Positions 24,527 to 32,729 of a stretch of 56,549 nucleotides of DNA are shown piece after piece. The stretch is from Clostridia bacterium (GTDB taxonomy: Bacteria; Bacillota; Clostridia; Oscillospirales; Acutalibacteraceae). Location: NCBI GenBank assembly GCA_017432165.1, contig JAFRJS010000047.1, forward strand, positions 1 to 56,549. Direction: 5' to 3'. Both the position numbers and the translations under genes were made by a program. Numbering within the stretch: the first letter of the stretch is position 1; every line of letters begins with the position of its first letter. The notes under the pieces are model-generated. The model did not search any database and was not told the DNA's origin. It was given only the letters and a program-made list of their open reading frames with translations.

Positions 24527-25249
24527 ATGAAAAAAATAATCATCTATTTAAAAAAATTAATAAGATCCTTAATTTTAAAAATCCCATTTTTGCAAAAAGA
24601 TATACACTACATAAATGGCCCGGAAGTTTTACCCCCGCCGCTTACAAAAAAAGAAGAAAATCAAATAATGGAAAGAATCCTTTCGGGAGAGCCAAACAGC
24701 GCCCGAGAGCCGTTAATTACCCACAATTTAAGGCTTGTGGTATATATTGCAAAAAAATTTGACTCGTCGGGAATATGCATGGAAGATTTAATTTCAATCG
24801 GCACAATCGGATTAATAAAAGCCGTGAATACATTCTCCCCTACAAGAAATATAAAGCTTGCAACTTACGCTTCCAGATGCATTGAAAACGAAATTTTAAT
24901 GTACCTTAGAAAAACGTCTCAATTAAAAAACGAAACTTCCATAGACGAGCCTTTAAACGTTGACTGGGACGGAAACGAGCTGCTACTTTCGGACGTACTT
25001 GGAAGCGAATCGGACGCCATTATGTGCAAATTGGAGCAAGAAGCCGAATGCGACATGGTGAAAAATGCCGTCAACCACTTAAACAGCAGGGATAAACTTA
25101 TAATGAAGCTGCGCTTTGGTCTTGATGAAAAAAAAGAACATACTCAAAAGGAAGTGGCGGATTTACTTGGGATTTCCCAGTCTTATATTTCGCGCCTTGA
25201 AAAAAGAATAATTGAAAAGTTAAAAAAAGACATAGAAAAAGTTTCGTAA
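24527..25249 (+). CDS. sigE: Sporulation sigma factor sigma-E precursor
   Basis: The mother-cell sigma factor made as an inactive precursor. The 240-residue protein begins with a hydrophobic/basic pro-sequence (MKKIIIYLKKLIRSLILK) and the processing region DIHYINGPEVLPPPL. By alignment with Bacillus the cut would fall between His27 and Tyr28. Region 2 (RLVVYIAKKF, EDLISIGTIGLIKAVNTF, RNIKLATYASRCIENEILMY) and region 4 (KEVADLLGISQSYISRLEKR) are almost canonical. sigG, often adjacent in other species, is absent; tRNA genes follow. This is the strongest evidence that the organism forms endospores. Confidence 0.97.
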   Translation: MKKIIIYLKKLIRSLILKIPFLQKDIHYINGPEVLPPPLTKKEENQIMERILSGEPNSAREPLITHNLRLVVYIAKKFDSSGICMEDLISIGTIGLIKAVNTFSPTRNIKLATYASRCIENEILMYLRKTSQLKNETSIDEPLNVDWDGNELLLSDVLGSESDAIMCKLEQEAECDMVKNAVNHLNSRDKLIMKLRFGLDEKKEHTQKEVADLLGISQSYISRLEKRIIEKLKKDIEKVS

Positions 25250-25312
25250 ATAAAAAAATTTTAACAATTTTATAAAACAAATAAATATTTTTAAAATTTA
25301 AAAAAAATAGTG

Positions 25313-25341
25313 TTGACAGAAATTATTAATTATGATAAAAT
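25313..25341 (+). promoter_or_regulatory. Promoter of the five-tRNA cluster
   Basis: TTGACA (25313-25318), 17-base spacer, TAAAAT (25336-25341), 20 bases before tRNA-Gly. Confidence 0.85.
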
Positions 25342-25361
25342 AATTTTTGTCGATAAACGGT

Positions 25362-25435
25362 GCGGGTGTAGTTCAATGGTAGAACTTCAGCCTTCCAAGC
25401 TGATAGCGTGGGTTCGATTCCCATCACCCGCTCCA
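25362..25435 (+). tRNA. tRNA-Gly (anticodon TCC)
   Basis: 74 bases with encoded CCA. Acceptor GCGGGTG/CACCCGC, anticodon loop CTTCCAA within CAGC...GCTG, T-loop GGTTCGATTCC. Confidence 0.96.
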
Positions 25436-25472
25436 GTGTTTAGTCAAAAGCAACCATGTGGTGTTGGCATCT

Positions 25473-25549
25473 GCGCTAGTAGCTCAGCAGGATAGAGCAA
25501 CTGCCTTCTAAGCAGTAGGTCAGGGGTTCGAATCCCTTCTGGCGCACCA
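25473..25549 (+). tRNA. tRNA-Arg (anticodon TCT)
   Basis: 77 bases with encoded CCA. Acceptor GCGCTAG/CTGGCGC (one G-T pair), anticodon arm CTGCCTTCTAAGCAG, T-loop GGTTCGAATCC. Reads AGA. Confidence 0.96.
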
Positions 25550-25560
25550 TTTATTTTTAT

Positions 25561-25638
25561 GGTGGATATAGCTCAGTTGGCTAGAGCGCCAGATTGTGGC
25601 TCTGGAGGCCATCGGTTCAACTCCGATTATCCACCCCA
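25561..25638 (+). tRNA. tRNA-His (anticodon GTG)
   Basis: 78 bases including the encoded G(-1), which faces C73, and CCA. Acceptor GTGGATA/TATCCAC, anticodon arm CCAGATTGTGGCTCTGG, T-loop GGTTCAACTCC. Confidence 0.95.
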
Positions 25639-25652
25639 CTCTAATTTACCGT

Positions 25653-25727
25653 TGGGGTGTCGCCAAGCGGTAAGGCAATGGACTTTGACTCCATCATTCG
25701 CTGGTTCGAATCCAGCCATCCCAGCCA
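25653..25727 (+). tRNA. tRNA-Gln (anticodon TTG)
   Basis: 75 bases with encoded CCA. Acceptor TGGGGTG/CATCCCA, anticodon arm TGGACTTTGACTCCA, T-loop GGTTCGAATCC. Confidence 0.95.
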
Positions 25728-25748
25728 TTTTTCATTAATTTAATTAAT

Positions 25749-25824
25749 GAGCCATTAGCTCAGTTGGTAGAGCACCTGACTTTTAATCCGGTTGTCCGGG
25801 GTTCGAGTCCCCGATGGCTCACCA
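25749..25824 (+). tRNA. tRNA-Lys (anticodon TTT)
   Basis: 76 bases with encoded CCA. Acceptor GAGCCAT/ATGGCTC, loop CTTTTAA, T-loop GGTTCGAGTCC. The anticodon stem CCTGA/TCCGG has a T-C mismatch at its third pair (positions 29-41), where CAGG would give perfect pairing. Confidence 0.93.
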
Positions 25825-25843
25825 TAATATGTCTATTGATGCA

Positions 25844-25881
25844 ATAAGCAAGCCTGGTTTTACCGGGCTTGCTTGTATTAT
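25844..25881 (+). terminator. Terminator of the tRNA cluster
   Basis: A stem of 12-14 bp (AAGCAAGCCTGG, 25846-25857, with CCGGGCTTGCTT, 25863-25874) and a 5-base loop. Only a short, broken T tract (GTATTATAATT) follows. Confidence 0.7.
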
Positions 25882-25899
25882 AATTGAAAAATTTATATT

Positions 25900-25929
25900 T
25901 TCTAAAGTTACCACAAAAATACTTTAGAA
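25900..25929 (-). terminator. AT-rich hairpin after the LRR gene (possible terminator)
   Basis: TTCTAAAGT (25921-25929) pairs with ACTTTAGAA (25900-25908), 9 bp with a 12-base loop, 11 bases past the LRR stop. The stem is AT-rich and the T tract after it is interrupted, so strength is uncertain. Confidence 0.45.
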
Positions 25930-25940
25930 TTTTTTATTTA

Positions 25941-27647
25941 TTAATCATTTTGAAATTTATTTTTATCGAAAAATTCTATAGTGCCCTCCAAAATTTTTTG
26001 AATTGATATTGAATTTTCTTCAAATTTACAATCTTTTGATACAACTAATTTACGTAGAGAGTCACAACCATTGAAAGCATTAGCTTCTACTTTTTTACAA
26101 TTCGGGAAATATACAGTCTCCAAGTTGCTGCAATTTTTAAATGCTTCTGAAGATATATTTTCACATTTATCCGAAGCTACATCTGTTAAATTTTTGCAAC
26201 CTTCAAATACATTTTTCCCTATTGATTTACAATTAAGAAAACTTAAAGATTTTAACTTACCGCAATTTTTAAATGCACCCTCATCTATTGTTTCACATTT
26301 ATCTAAAGACATTTTTTCTAAATTTAAGCAATTTTCAAAAGCATAACAACCTATTTTTTGCACATTATTAGAAATTTTAAGTCCGTTATTTATACTATGA
26401 CAATTTTTAAAAACAAATGGGCGTATTTCTTCGCATGATGATATATCTACATCTTCTAATGATGTGCATCCTTCAAAAGCACATTCTCCTATACTTTTAC
26501 AAAGAGATAATTTTACATTTTTTAAATTTTTGCAACCTTCAAATACATTTTTTCCTATTGATTTACAATTAAGAAAACTTAAAGATTTTAACTTACCGCA
26601 ACTTTTAAATGCACCCTCATCTATTGTTTCACATTTATCTAAAGACATTTTTTCTAAATTTAAGCAATTTTCAAAAGCATAACAACCTATTTTTTTCACA
26701 TTATTAGAAATTTTAAGTCCGTTATTTATACTATGACAATTTTTAAAAACAAATGGGCGTATTTCTTCGCATGATGGTATATCTATATCTTCTAATGATG
26801 TGCATCCTTCAAAAGCACATTCTCCTATACTTTTACAAAGAGATAATTTTACATTTTTTAAATTTTTGCAATCCGCAAAACATCTATCGCCAATGGATTC
26901 ACAAGATTTTAAATTTAATTTTTCAAGACCTGTGCGGGAAAAAGATCTGTTCCCCAGTTTTTTTATAACATCTGAATTTTTAAAATCTTTAAGTGAAAAA
27001 CAGCCTTCAAAAGTTCCATTTTCGACGGTGTCATAATTTTTCGACAAATTAATATTCTCCAGTTTAAAGTTATCTAAAAAAGCATTAGGTCCAATTTTTT
27101 CACAGCTTGGCAAATTTACTGCTTTTAAATTATAATTATTTTTAAATCCACCTTCTTCAACTGCAATACATTTTGGCAAATCCACACTAATTATGTTAGA
27201 ATATATATCATAATGCTTTGCATAGCATTCCCAAATACTGTGGCAATTCTTATTAGCTAGGGTAATGCCTTCCATAAACCAGACCAAAGGAGCAGGAATA
27301 ATGAGTATAGTACCAAGTACTAATAGTACATAGTGTCCTATAGATTCCGTATGATCTACTACATGTTTCACAAAAGAAAAATTTTTCCCTATTCTTGTAA
27401 TGTCATGGTTATCAATGGGAGATGTTAAATTCACTTCTTTGTCATAATCACATTTTACAAGCGTAATGGTATTTTTTCCGTCATCATTTTTTTGATACTC
27501 CCATTTTCCACCAAAACCAAATATTCCAGAATTATGTACTTTATAATCGTTAAGTTCTCCAGCGTAAGCTGTTAGCAAAAAACTTGAAATTATAAAAACA
27601 AATGATAGTAAAAATGTTAGAATGCGTAATGTGTTTTTATTTTTCAT
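25941..27647 (-). CDS. Secreted BspA-like leucine-rich repeat protein
   Basis: A 568-residue exported protein. A signal peptide (about 1-29, ending LLTAYA) is followed by a region of about 75 residues with no recognised domain and a hydrophobic segment at about 105-126 (YVLLVLGTILIIPAPLVWF). About 20 BspA/LRR_5-type repeats of roughly 22-24 residues follow, with the pattern C..L..V.L..CK.IG..AFEGC. Such proteins are surface adhesins or fold as extracellular scaffolds in gut and oral bacteria; the partner is unknown. Two repeat blocks of 112 residues are nearly identical (see repeat). The start at 27645-27647 follows AGGAGA; the frame is open 27 codons upstream but begins without a ribosome site. 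No wall-anchor motif is seen, so the second hydrophobic segment may hold it in the membrane. Confidence 0.85.
   Translation of the reverse strand: MKNKNTLRILTFLLSFVFIISSFLLTAYAGELNDYKVHNSGIFGFGGKWEYQKNDDGKNTITLVKCDYDKEVNLTSPIDNHDITRIGKNFSFVKHVVDHTESIGHYVLLVLGTILIIPAPLVWFMEGITLANKNCHSIWECYAKHYDIYSNIISVDLPKCIAVEEGGFKNNYNLKAVNLPSCEKIGPNAFLDNFKLENINLSKNYDTVENGTFEGCFSLKDFKNSDVIKKLGNRSFSRTGLEKLNLKSCESIGDRCFADCKNLKNVKLSLCKSIGECAFEGCTSLEDIDIPSCEEIRPFVFKNCHSINNGLKISNNVKKIGCYAFENCLNLEKMSLDKCETIDEGAFKSCGKLKSLSFLNCKSIGKNVFEGCKNLKNVKLSLCKSIGECAFEGCTSLEDVDISSCEEIRPFVFKNCHSINNGLKISNNVQKIGCYAFENCLNLEKMSLDKCETIDEGAFKNCGKLKSLSFLNCKSIGKNVFEGCKNLTDVASDKCENISSEAFKNCSNLETVYFPNCKKVEANAFNGCDSLRKLVVSKDCKFEENSISIQKILEGTIEFFDKNKFQND
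26191..26862 (-). repeat. Near-identical 336-bp tandem duplication inside the LRR gene
   Basis: Two direct copies, 26191-26526 and 26527-26862, in frame and each encoding 112 residues. The same 10-base string tttttgcaac begins both copies, and a third partial start lies at 26863. Only a few substitutions separate them (for example Lys/Gln and Ile/Val changes). Confidence 0.9.
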
Positions 27648-27698
27648 ACTTGACAGTTCTCCTTTTATTTTTAAGCAAACGCAAAATTGTCTATTTAT

Positions 27699-27728
27699 AT
27701 TATATAACAATATTGTTAAAATTATCAA
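27699..27728 (-). promoter_or_regulatory. Promoter of the LRR gene
   Basis: TTGATA (27723-27728), 18-base spacer, TATAAT (27699-27704), 52 bases before the start codon, in the gap with the divergent DJ-1 gene. Confidence 0.6.
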
Positions 27729-27783
27729 GCAATTTAATTAAATCAAAAACATCTAAAATACTAAACATTTGGAGGTAAAAATT

Positions 27784-28326
27784 ATGATTTATATTTTTTT
27801 AGCAGATGGTTTTGAAGAAGTAGAAGCAACCACACCCAGGGATATTCTAAAAAGAGCAGGAATTTCAATTCAAACAGTGGGATTAAACCAAAGCGACACA
27901 GTATCCAGCGCAAGTGGACTAAAAATTATCCCGGACGTGCAAATAGAACATATTAATTTTAACGATATTGAAGGCATAATCTTGCCAGGAGGAATGCCCG
28001 GAACGAAAAACTTGGAACAAAACAAAAAAGTTTTAGAAATTATAAAATATTGCATCGAAAACAAATTACTCATAGGGGCAATATGTGCGGCACCGAGCAT
28101 ACTTGGAAAAATGGGCGTATTAAAAAACAAAGCGGCATGCTGCTACCCGGGGTTTGAAAAATATTTAATCGGTGCTAAAATTTCGGAAAATAGCGTTAGC
28201 ACAGACAAAAACATAATAACTTCCAAAGGTCCGGGAACAGCTTTTGAATTTGGATTTGCTGTGCTGAAATACTTAAAAGGAAGAGAAAATGCCGAAAGTA
28301 TAAAAAGCAGCATGATTTACCGCTAA
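27784..28326 (+). CDS. DJ-1/PfpI-family protein
   Basis: A 180-residue class I glutamine-amidotransferase-like protein of the DJ-1/YajL group. The fold starts MIYIFLADGFEEVEATTPRD (with the conserved acidic residue), has GIILPGGMPGTKNL, and the nucleophile elbow IGAICAAPSILGK with Cys near residue 100. Members act on carbonyl or oxidative damage, but the exact reaction is debated, so no activity is assigned. ATG at 27784 lies eight bases after GGAGG; five codons upstream are open but overlap the ribosome site. It stands alone, with a bidirectional terminator after it. Confidence 0.9.
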   Translation: MIYIFLADGFEEVEATTPRDILKRAGISIQTVGLNQSDTVSSASGLKIIPDVQIEHINFNDIEGIILPGGMPGTKNLEQNKKVLEIIKYCIENKLLIGAICAAPSILGKMGVLKNKAACCYPGFEKYLIGAKISENSVSTDKNIITSKGPGTAFEFGFAVLKYLKGRENAESIKSSMIYR

Positions 28327-28331
28327 AAAAC

Positions 28332-28372
28332 AAAAATTCTTGCCAAAACTTTAATCTCGGCAAGAATTTTTT
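28332..28372. terminator. Bidirectional terminator between DJ-1 and NHLM ABC genes
   Basis: AAAAATTCTTGCC (28332-28344) and GGCAAGAATTTTT (28359-28371) form a long stem with a 14-base loop. T tracts flank both sides, so it can end the plus-strand DJ-1 gene and the minus-strand exporter operon. Confidence 0.85.
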
Positions 28373-28375
28373 ATT

Positions 28376-30535
28376 TTATCCAACGACCTGTCTGATAGCC
28401 AAATCATAAAAAAGACCTTTTTTCTTCATAAGCTCATCGTAATTACCCTCTTCGACTATTTTGCCTTTGTCCATAACAAGTATTCTGTCGCAATTTTTTA
28501 TTGTGGAAAGCCTATGAGCTATTACCAATCTTGTGCTTTTTAAACCAGATATACTGTTTGCTACGTGGCTTTGAGTTATATTATCAAGCGCAGACGTTGC
28601 TTCGTCGAAAAATAAAATCGAGGGCTTGGATATAATAGCACGTGCAATCATAAGCCTTTGCCTTTGACCTCCGGAAAGTCCTCCCGCACCCTCTGAAATA
28701 AGAGTATGCATACCCATCGGCATTGCCCGTATATCTTCGGCTATACCTGCCATTTCGGCGGCTTCCCACGCATCTTCCAGAGTTTTCCACGGCGATGTAA
28801 CGATTATGTTGGAAAATATATCACCGGGGAAAAGCGAACCGTTCTGTAAAACAACACCTATTTTTTGTCTTACGCTCCTTAAATCCAAAGTTTTTAAATC
28901 CCTTCCGCCGTAATATACGGCCCCTTCTTCAGGATCTTCAAATCCTAAAAGAACCCTCATGAGAGTTGATTTACCGCAGCCCGTTGTACCTACTACCGCC
29001 ACGTATTCGCCTCTTTTTATTTTTATATTAATGTCGTCAAGAATTTTTGGCCCATCTTTTGTATATCTAAATGTTACATGGTTTACATCTATTCTTCCGG
29101 AAAGAGAAGTGGGAATTTTTCTACCCAAACTTGATTCGGGTTCTTGGTTTAAAATAGGTTTTACCATATCTAAAATAGGCCCCAAAGTCGCAAATTGAAG
29201 AAGAACGCCACTTAAAGACTGTATTGCGGAACTAACGGAGCCATAAGCAGCATTAAATGAAAAATAATCGGCTGAATTCACGCCACTTTTTACCGCAAAA
29301 TAGTAAAGCGCAATTGTTCCCAGCGAAGAAATCACAAGACCGACAATAGAGTCTATTCTTAGCAGCATTGGCGGAGAATAAGTAAGTTTTGAAACATCGG
29401 CATACGACTGCGCCCACTTTGCAAACGCTCTTTTTTCTGCACCGGCAACTTTTATCTTTTGCATTCCCCCAAAAAGCGCATAAGTAAGCGACTGAAGTTT
29501 TGGAGAAAACTTTAATTTTTTTCTGTTTATATGCTGGCGATAAAAAGTAATTAAAATATAATATCCAATCATCGCAAAAATCGATATCATTCCCGGCAAA
29601 ACCAAGCCCGGGGCAAAACGATACATTTGAAAAATAAATCCCATTGACAAAATTGCGGGAATACTCGTGGTGAGCACCGCATCAACAAGCATATTACACA
29701 GCGACACTATATATCCCATACGGCTGGCAAGTTCACCGGAAGTGTACTCTTTAAAAAATCTGGTTGGCAAACTGAAAAGCCTCATCATAATGGCACTGTC
29801 CACGGCCAAACCAAGTCTGCTGCGGAAACGATTTGTTATTATCATTCTGGTTATGTCGATTAAAATCTGGCCAAAAGTTAAACCTGTATAAAATGAAATT
29901 ATCGGAAATATAAAAGACATCGAACCGGAAGGAATCAAAACATTATATATTATATTTGTAATTTCAGGAATTAAAAAGGAAAGCGCCTGCGCTATTACCA
30001 TTATTCCAAAAATAAAAACCAGGTCCGACTTAGAAACATTTTTTGCCACAAACTTAGCTAAATCCCATATTTTAAGGGATTTAAGCGGAAAAGGATTATA
30101 AAAACAAAACGCATCAATATTTAAATTTTGGGCTGTTTTTTTATTAATTTTTATAACTTTTCCGTCTTCGTCTTTGTAGTAATACCCTGACCATTTTTGC
30201 GGCATTATTGCAATAACGTCACCATTTTTTGTGCTTCCCAAAAAGCACCCCGTGGAGTCTTTCCACCAGCTGCCCCTTAGTTCCACACGTCTGCGCATCA
30301 CTCCCGACGGCCTTAGCATATACTCAAGCTGCGAATCTAAATTTGTAATGTTATCCGGAACTTCCGGAACTTCTTTGCCAAAATGCCTTAAAATATCACT
30401 CACCGCACCGCGAGTTTGCTGTCCGGACCGGGGAGTTTCTATTCCAATTATTGAAAGAAGGTCAGAAAAAGCATCTTCAAACATTTCTTTGTCGCTCAAA
30501 CGACGTTTATTGATTTGATTTTCAAAAAAATCCAC
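28376..30535 (-). CDS. NHLM-type bacteriocin exporter, ATP-binding/permease subunit
   Basis: The 719-residue second ABC half of an NHLM (nitrile hydratase leader microcin) peptide export system. The N-terminal 160 residues form the family's extra domain (RGSWWKDSTGCFLGSTKNGD, FCFYNPFPLKSLKIWDLA). Six membrane spans and a nucleotide-binding domain follow, with Walker A AVVGTTGCGKSTLMRVL, signature LSGGQRQRLMIARAI and Walker B ILFFDEATSALD. It has no peptidase domain. The start is GTG at 30533-30535, ten bases after GGAGG. It follows the C39-peptidase ABC gene by 20 bases and presumably pairs with it. Confidence 0.88.
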   Translation of the reverse strand: MDFFENQINKRRLSDKEMFEDAFSDLLSIIGIETPRSGQQTRGAVSDILRHFGKEVPEVPDNITNLDSQLEYMLRPSGVMRRRVELRGSWWKDSTGCFLGSTKNGDVIAIMPQKWSGYYYKDEDGKVIKINKKTAQNLNIDAFCFYNPFPLKSLKIWDLAKFVAKNVSKSDLVFIFGIMVIAQALSFLIPEITNIIYNVLIPSGSMSFIFPIISFYTGLTFGQILIDITRMIITNRFRSRLGLAVDSAIMMRLFSLPTRFFKEYTSGELASRMGYIVSLCNMLVDAVLTTSIPAILSMGFIFQMYRFAPGLVLPGMISIFAMIGYYILITFYRQHINRKKLKFSPKLQSLTYALFGGMQKIKVAGAEKRAFAKWAQSYADVSKLTYSPPMLLRIDSIVGLVISSLGTIALYYFAVKSGVNSADYFSFNAAYGSVSSAIQSLSGVLLQFATLGPILDMVKPILNQEPESSLGRKIPTSLSGRIDVNHVTFRYTKDGPKILDDINIKIKRGEYVAVVGTTGCGKSTLMRVLLGFEDPEEGAVYYGGRDLKTLDLRSVRQKIGVVLQNGSLFPGDIFSNIIVTSPWKTLEDAWEAAEMAGIAEDIRAMPMGMHTLISEGAGGLSGGQRQRLMIARAIISKPSILFFDEATSALDNITQSHVANSISGLKSTRLVIAHRLSTIKNCDRILVMDKGKIVEEGNYDELMKKKGLFYDLAIRQVVG

Positions 30536-30555
30536 TTTAACCCTACCTCCTTTTT

Positions 30556-32703
30556 CTATTCCGTAATAACAAGTTCTTTATATTTTCCGTCAAGTTCCAT
30601 TAATTCTTTATGGGTGCCTCTTTCTATAACGTCTCCTTTTTCAAGGACTATTATTTCATCGCAATCTCTTATGGTGGAAAGCCTGTGAGCTATAACTATG
30701 CACGTGCAGCCTATTTTGCGTATGTTTTCCATAACTTTTTTTTCTGTTTTTGCATCAAGAGCAGAAGTTGCTTCATCTAAAACTATAATCGTTGGCTCCT
30801 GAGCAAGGGCTCTGGCTATTTCTATCCTCTGGCATTGGCCTCCGGAAAAATCTTTTCCGCCTTCGCTCAAAATATGGTTGTAGCCTTCCGGCCTTTTAAT
30901 TATTGCATCATGAATATCGGAGTCTTTTGCCGCAAGCATAACCGCAAAATCTTCTATTGATTCGTCCCACATGCGTATATTATTTTTTATTGTGTCATGA
31001 AACATAACTTTATCTTGGTCTACCATCGCAATAGAGCTATGAAATTTATATTCGTCAATTTTACTTTTTGGAATTCCATCAAATTTTATCTCACCGCTCC
31101 AAGGTTTATAAAGACCGGTAATAAGCTTTGCAACAGTGGATTTTCCGCTTCCGCTTCCTCCTACTATTGCCACCCATTTTCCGGGTTCCACAGTCATATC
31201 AAAATCATTTAAAAGCGGTTTTGTAAGTTTGCCGTATCCAAAAGTAATATTGCTCAGTTCCACTTTTCCGTTTAATTTTCTTTCGTCGCCGTTTGACAAT
31301 TTATAAGTCCCTTTAACGTCTGTTTTATAGTCCAAAACGTCTTCCACACGTTCCATTTCGCACCGCATACCAACGAAATCTTGGTAAACACCGATAAGAT
31401 CGTTTATTGGGCTTAAAAGACTGCTTAAATAGCTTTGAAACGCCGTTAACATACCAAGGGTAAACTCGCCCCTCATTATAAGATATATACCGGAAAACAA
31501 GAGAATCAGTGATGCTATTTTGTCCACTGCGCCCGGGATTTGCCCCAGATACTGATTAAACCTTGCCAGAGCAATGGCTGCGTTGTTTTGTTTGGCATAA
31601 TATCCCGCCCAACGTTCAAAATATCCACTTTCTGCCCCGGTTGATTTAATGGTTTCAATCATTTCGAAGCCTGAATAAGTTACACTATTAAGTTTTCCTT
31701 GAGTAGGCACCAACACACGCTGCAAATCAAGAATTTTTTTGGAAGTGTACCTTACTATAAACATGTTTATAAAAGTTGCGCTAAGTCCGATTAAAGTAAG
31801 CGCCAAGCTCCACCTTATCATTATAAAAAGATAAAAAAACATGGAAATCACGCCCGGAATAAGCGGCGCAATTTTTTCTATTAAAGCAATGGCTATATTT
31901 GCCGTTGACTCTTGGCGAGAAACAACGTCGCCAACGTATCTTTGAGAAAAAAAGTCCATCGGTAACCGCAAAACGTGCCACATAAACCTTGCACTTGCCG
32001 TAACCACAAATTTACCCTGGATTTTCAGCCAATAAAATGACTTTACAATTCCGATTAATATTTGGAACACAAGCACCGCAATCATAATTAACAAAAACGG
32101 AGAAAGCCACTCGGGATTTTTGCCGTTTAAAAGATTATCCACAAATATTTTGCTAAACATCGGTGATGCCATGCCCATTATTAAGCCGGCTATACTGATA
32201 AGAACTGCAAGCACAAACGGAAAAGTAGCACCCTCTAAACAACGTTTTGCAAAACTCATTATACTTTTTTGTTTTCCCGATGGTTTAAATTCTTTTGATG
32301 GAGTCATTGTAAGGGCAATACCCGTAAAAGCCTGGTCAAATTCTTGCATCGTTACCACAACTCTGCCTTGTGCGGGGTCGTTTAAGTAAACTTTTCCCCT
32401 TTTTTCGTCTATTCCACAGAGGACTACAAAATGGTTAAAATTCCAGTGAATAATCACAGGCAAAGTTAAAGTTTGCAGCGCCGCCGGCTCCAATTTATAG
32501 CCCGCAGTTTCAAATCCGTACGATCTTGCTGCACCAAGCATATTTTTTGCCACGCTTCCGTCACGCGAAACACCGCAGTCAGACCTAACTTTGGTTAAAG
32601 GTATCCATTTTTTATAGTACGCTGCTATCATACAAACGCAAGCCGCACCACATTCCAAGGCTTCCATTTGCATAATAACAGGCACTTTGACCTTTTTGCC
32701 CAC
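30556..32703 (-). CDS. NHLM-type bacteriocin exporter, C39 peptidase/ATP-binding subunit
   Basis: A 715-residue peptidase-containing ABC transporter that cleaves leader peptides (normally after a Gly-Gly-type site) while exporting the cargo. The C39 papain-like domain has Cys18 (MEALECGAACVCM), His91 (NHFVVLCG) and Asp109 (YLNDPAQG), so all catalytic residues are present. Six membrane spans and an ABC domain follow: Walker A AIVGGSGSGKSTVAKL, signature FSGGQCQRIEIARAL and Walker B TIIVLDEATSALD. GTG at 32701-32703, nine bases after GGAGG, is preferred over a TTG three codons upstream that overlaps the ribosome site. Confidence 0.92.
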   Translation of the reverse strand: MGKKVKVPVIMQMEALECGAACVCMIAAYYKKWIPLTKVRSDCGVSRDGSVAKNMLGAARSYGFETAGYKLEPAALQTLTLPVIIHWNFNHFVVLCGIDEKRGKVYLNDPAQGRVVVTMQEFDQAFTGIALTMTPSKEFKPSGKQKSIMSFAKRCLEGATFPFVLAVLISIAGLIMGMASPMFSKIFVDNLLNGKNPEWLSPFLLIMIAVLVFQILIGIVKSFYWLKIQGKFVVTASARFMWHVLRLPMDFFSQRYVGDVVSRQESTANIAIALIEKIAPLIPGVISMFFYLFIMIRWSLALTLIGLSATFINMFIVRYTSKKILDLQRVLVPTQGKLNSVTYSGFEMIETIKSTGAESGYFERWAGYYAKQNNAAIALARFNQYLGQIPGAVDKIASLILLFSGIYLIMRGEFTLGMLTAFQSYLSSLLSPINDLIGVYQDFVGMRCEMERVEDVLDYKTDVKGTYKLSNGDERKLNGKVELSNITFGYGKLTKPLLNDFDMTVEPGKWVAIVGGSGSGKSTVAKLITGLYKPWSGEIKFDGIPKSKIDEYKFHSSIAMVDQDKVMFHDTIKNNIRMWDESIEDFAVMLAAKDSDIHDAIIKRPEGYNHILSEGGKDFSGGQCQRIEIARALAQEPTIIVLDEATSALDAKTEKKVMENIRKIGCTCIVIAHRLSTIRDCDEIIVLEKGDVIERGTHKELMELDGKYKELVITE

Positions 32704-32729
32704 AAATATCAACCTCCTTTTTTATCATT

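Noticed and set aside
25310..25495. 61-codon frame across the tRNA-Gly/tRNA-Arg region
   Set aside because: It overlaps two clear tRNA genes and their promoter, so it is chance coding.
25844..25881. Attachment site or integration scar at the tRNA-Lys end
   Set aside because: The inverted repeat is a plain hairpin; no integrase and no direct repeat of the tRNA 3' end were seen nearby.
26191..26862. Short regular direct repeats resembling a CRISPR array
   Set aside because: The periodicity is that of leucine-rich repeat codons within one long frame; there are no constant repeats with unique spacers and no cas genes.
27705..27783. Possible plus-strand promoter of the DJ-1 gene (TTGTTA ... TAATTA)
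   Set aside because: Both hexamers are poor and embedded in AT-rich sequence overlapping the LRR promoter; not distinguishable from background.
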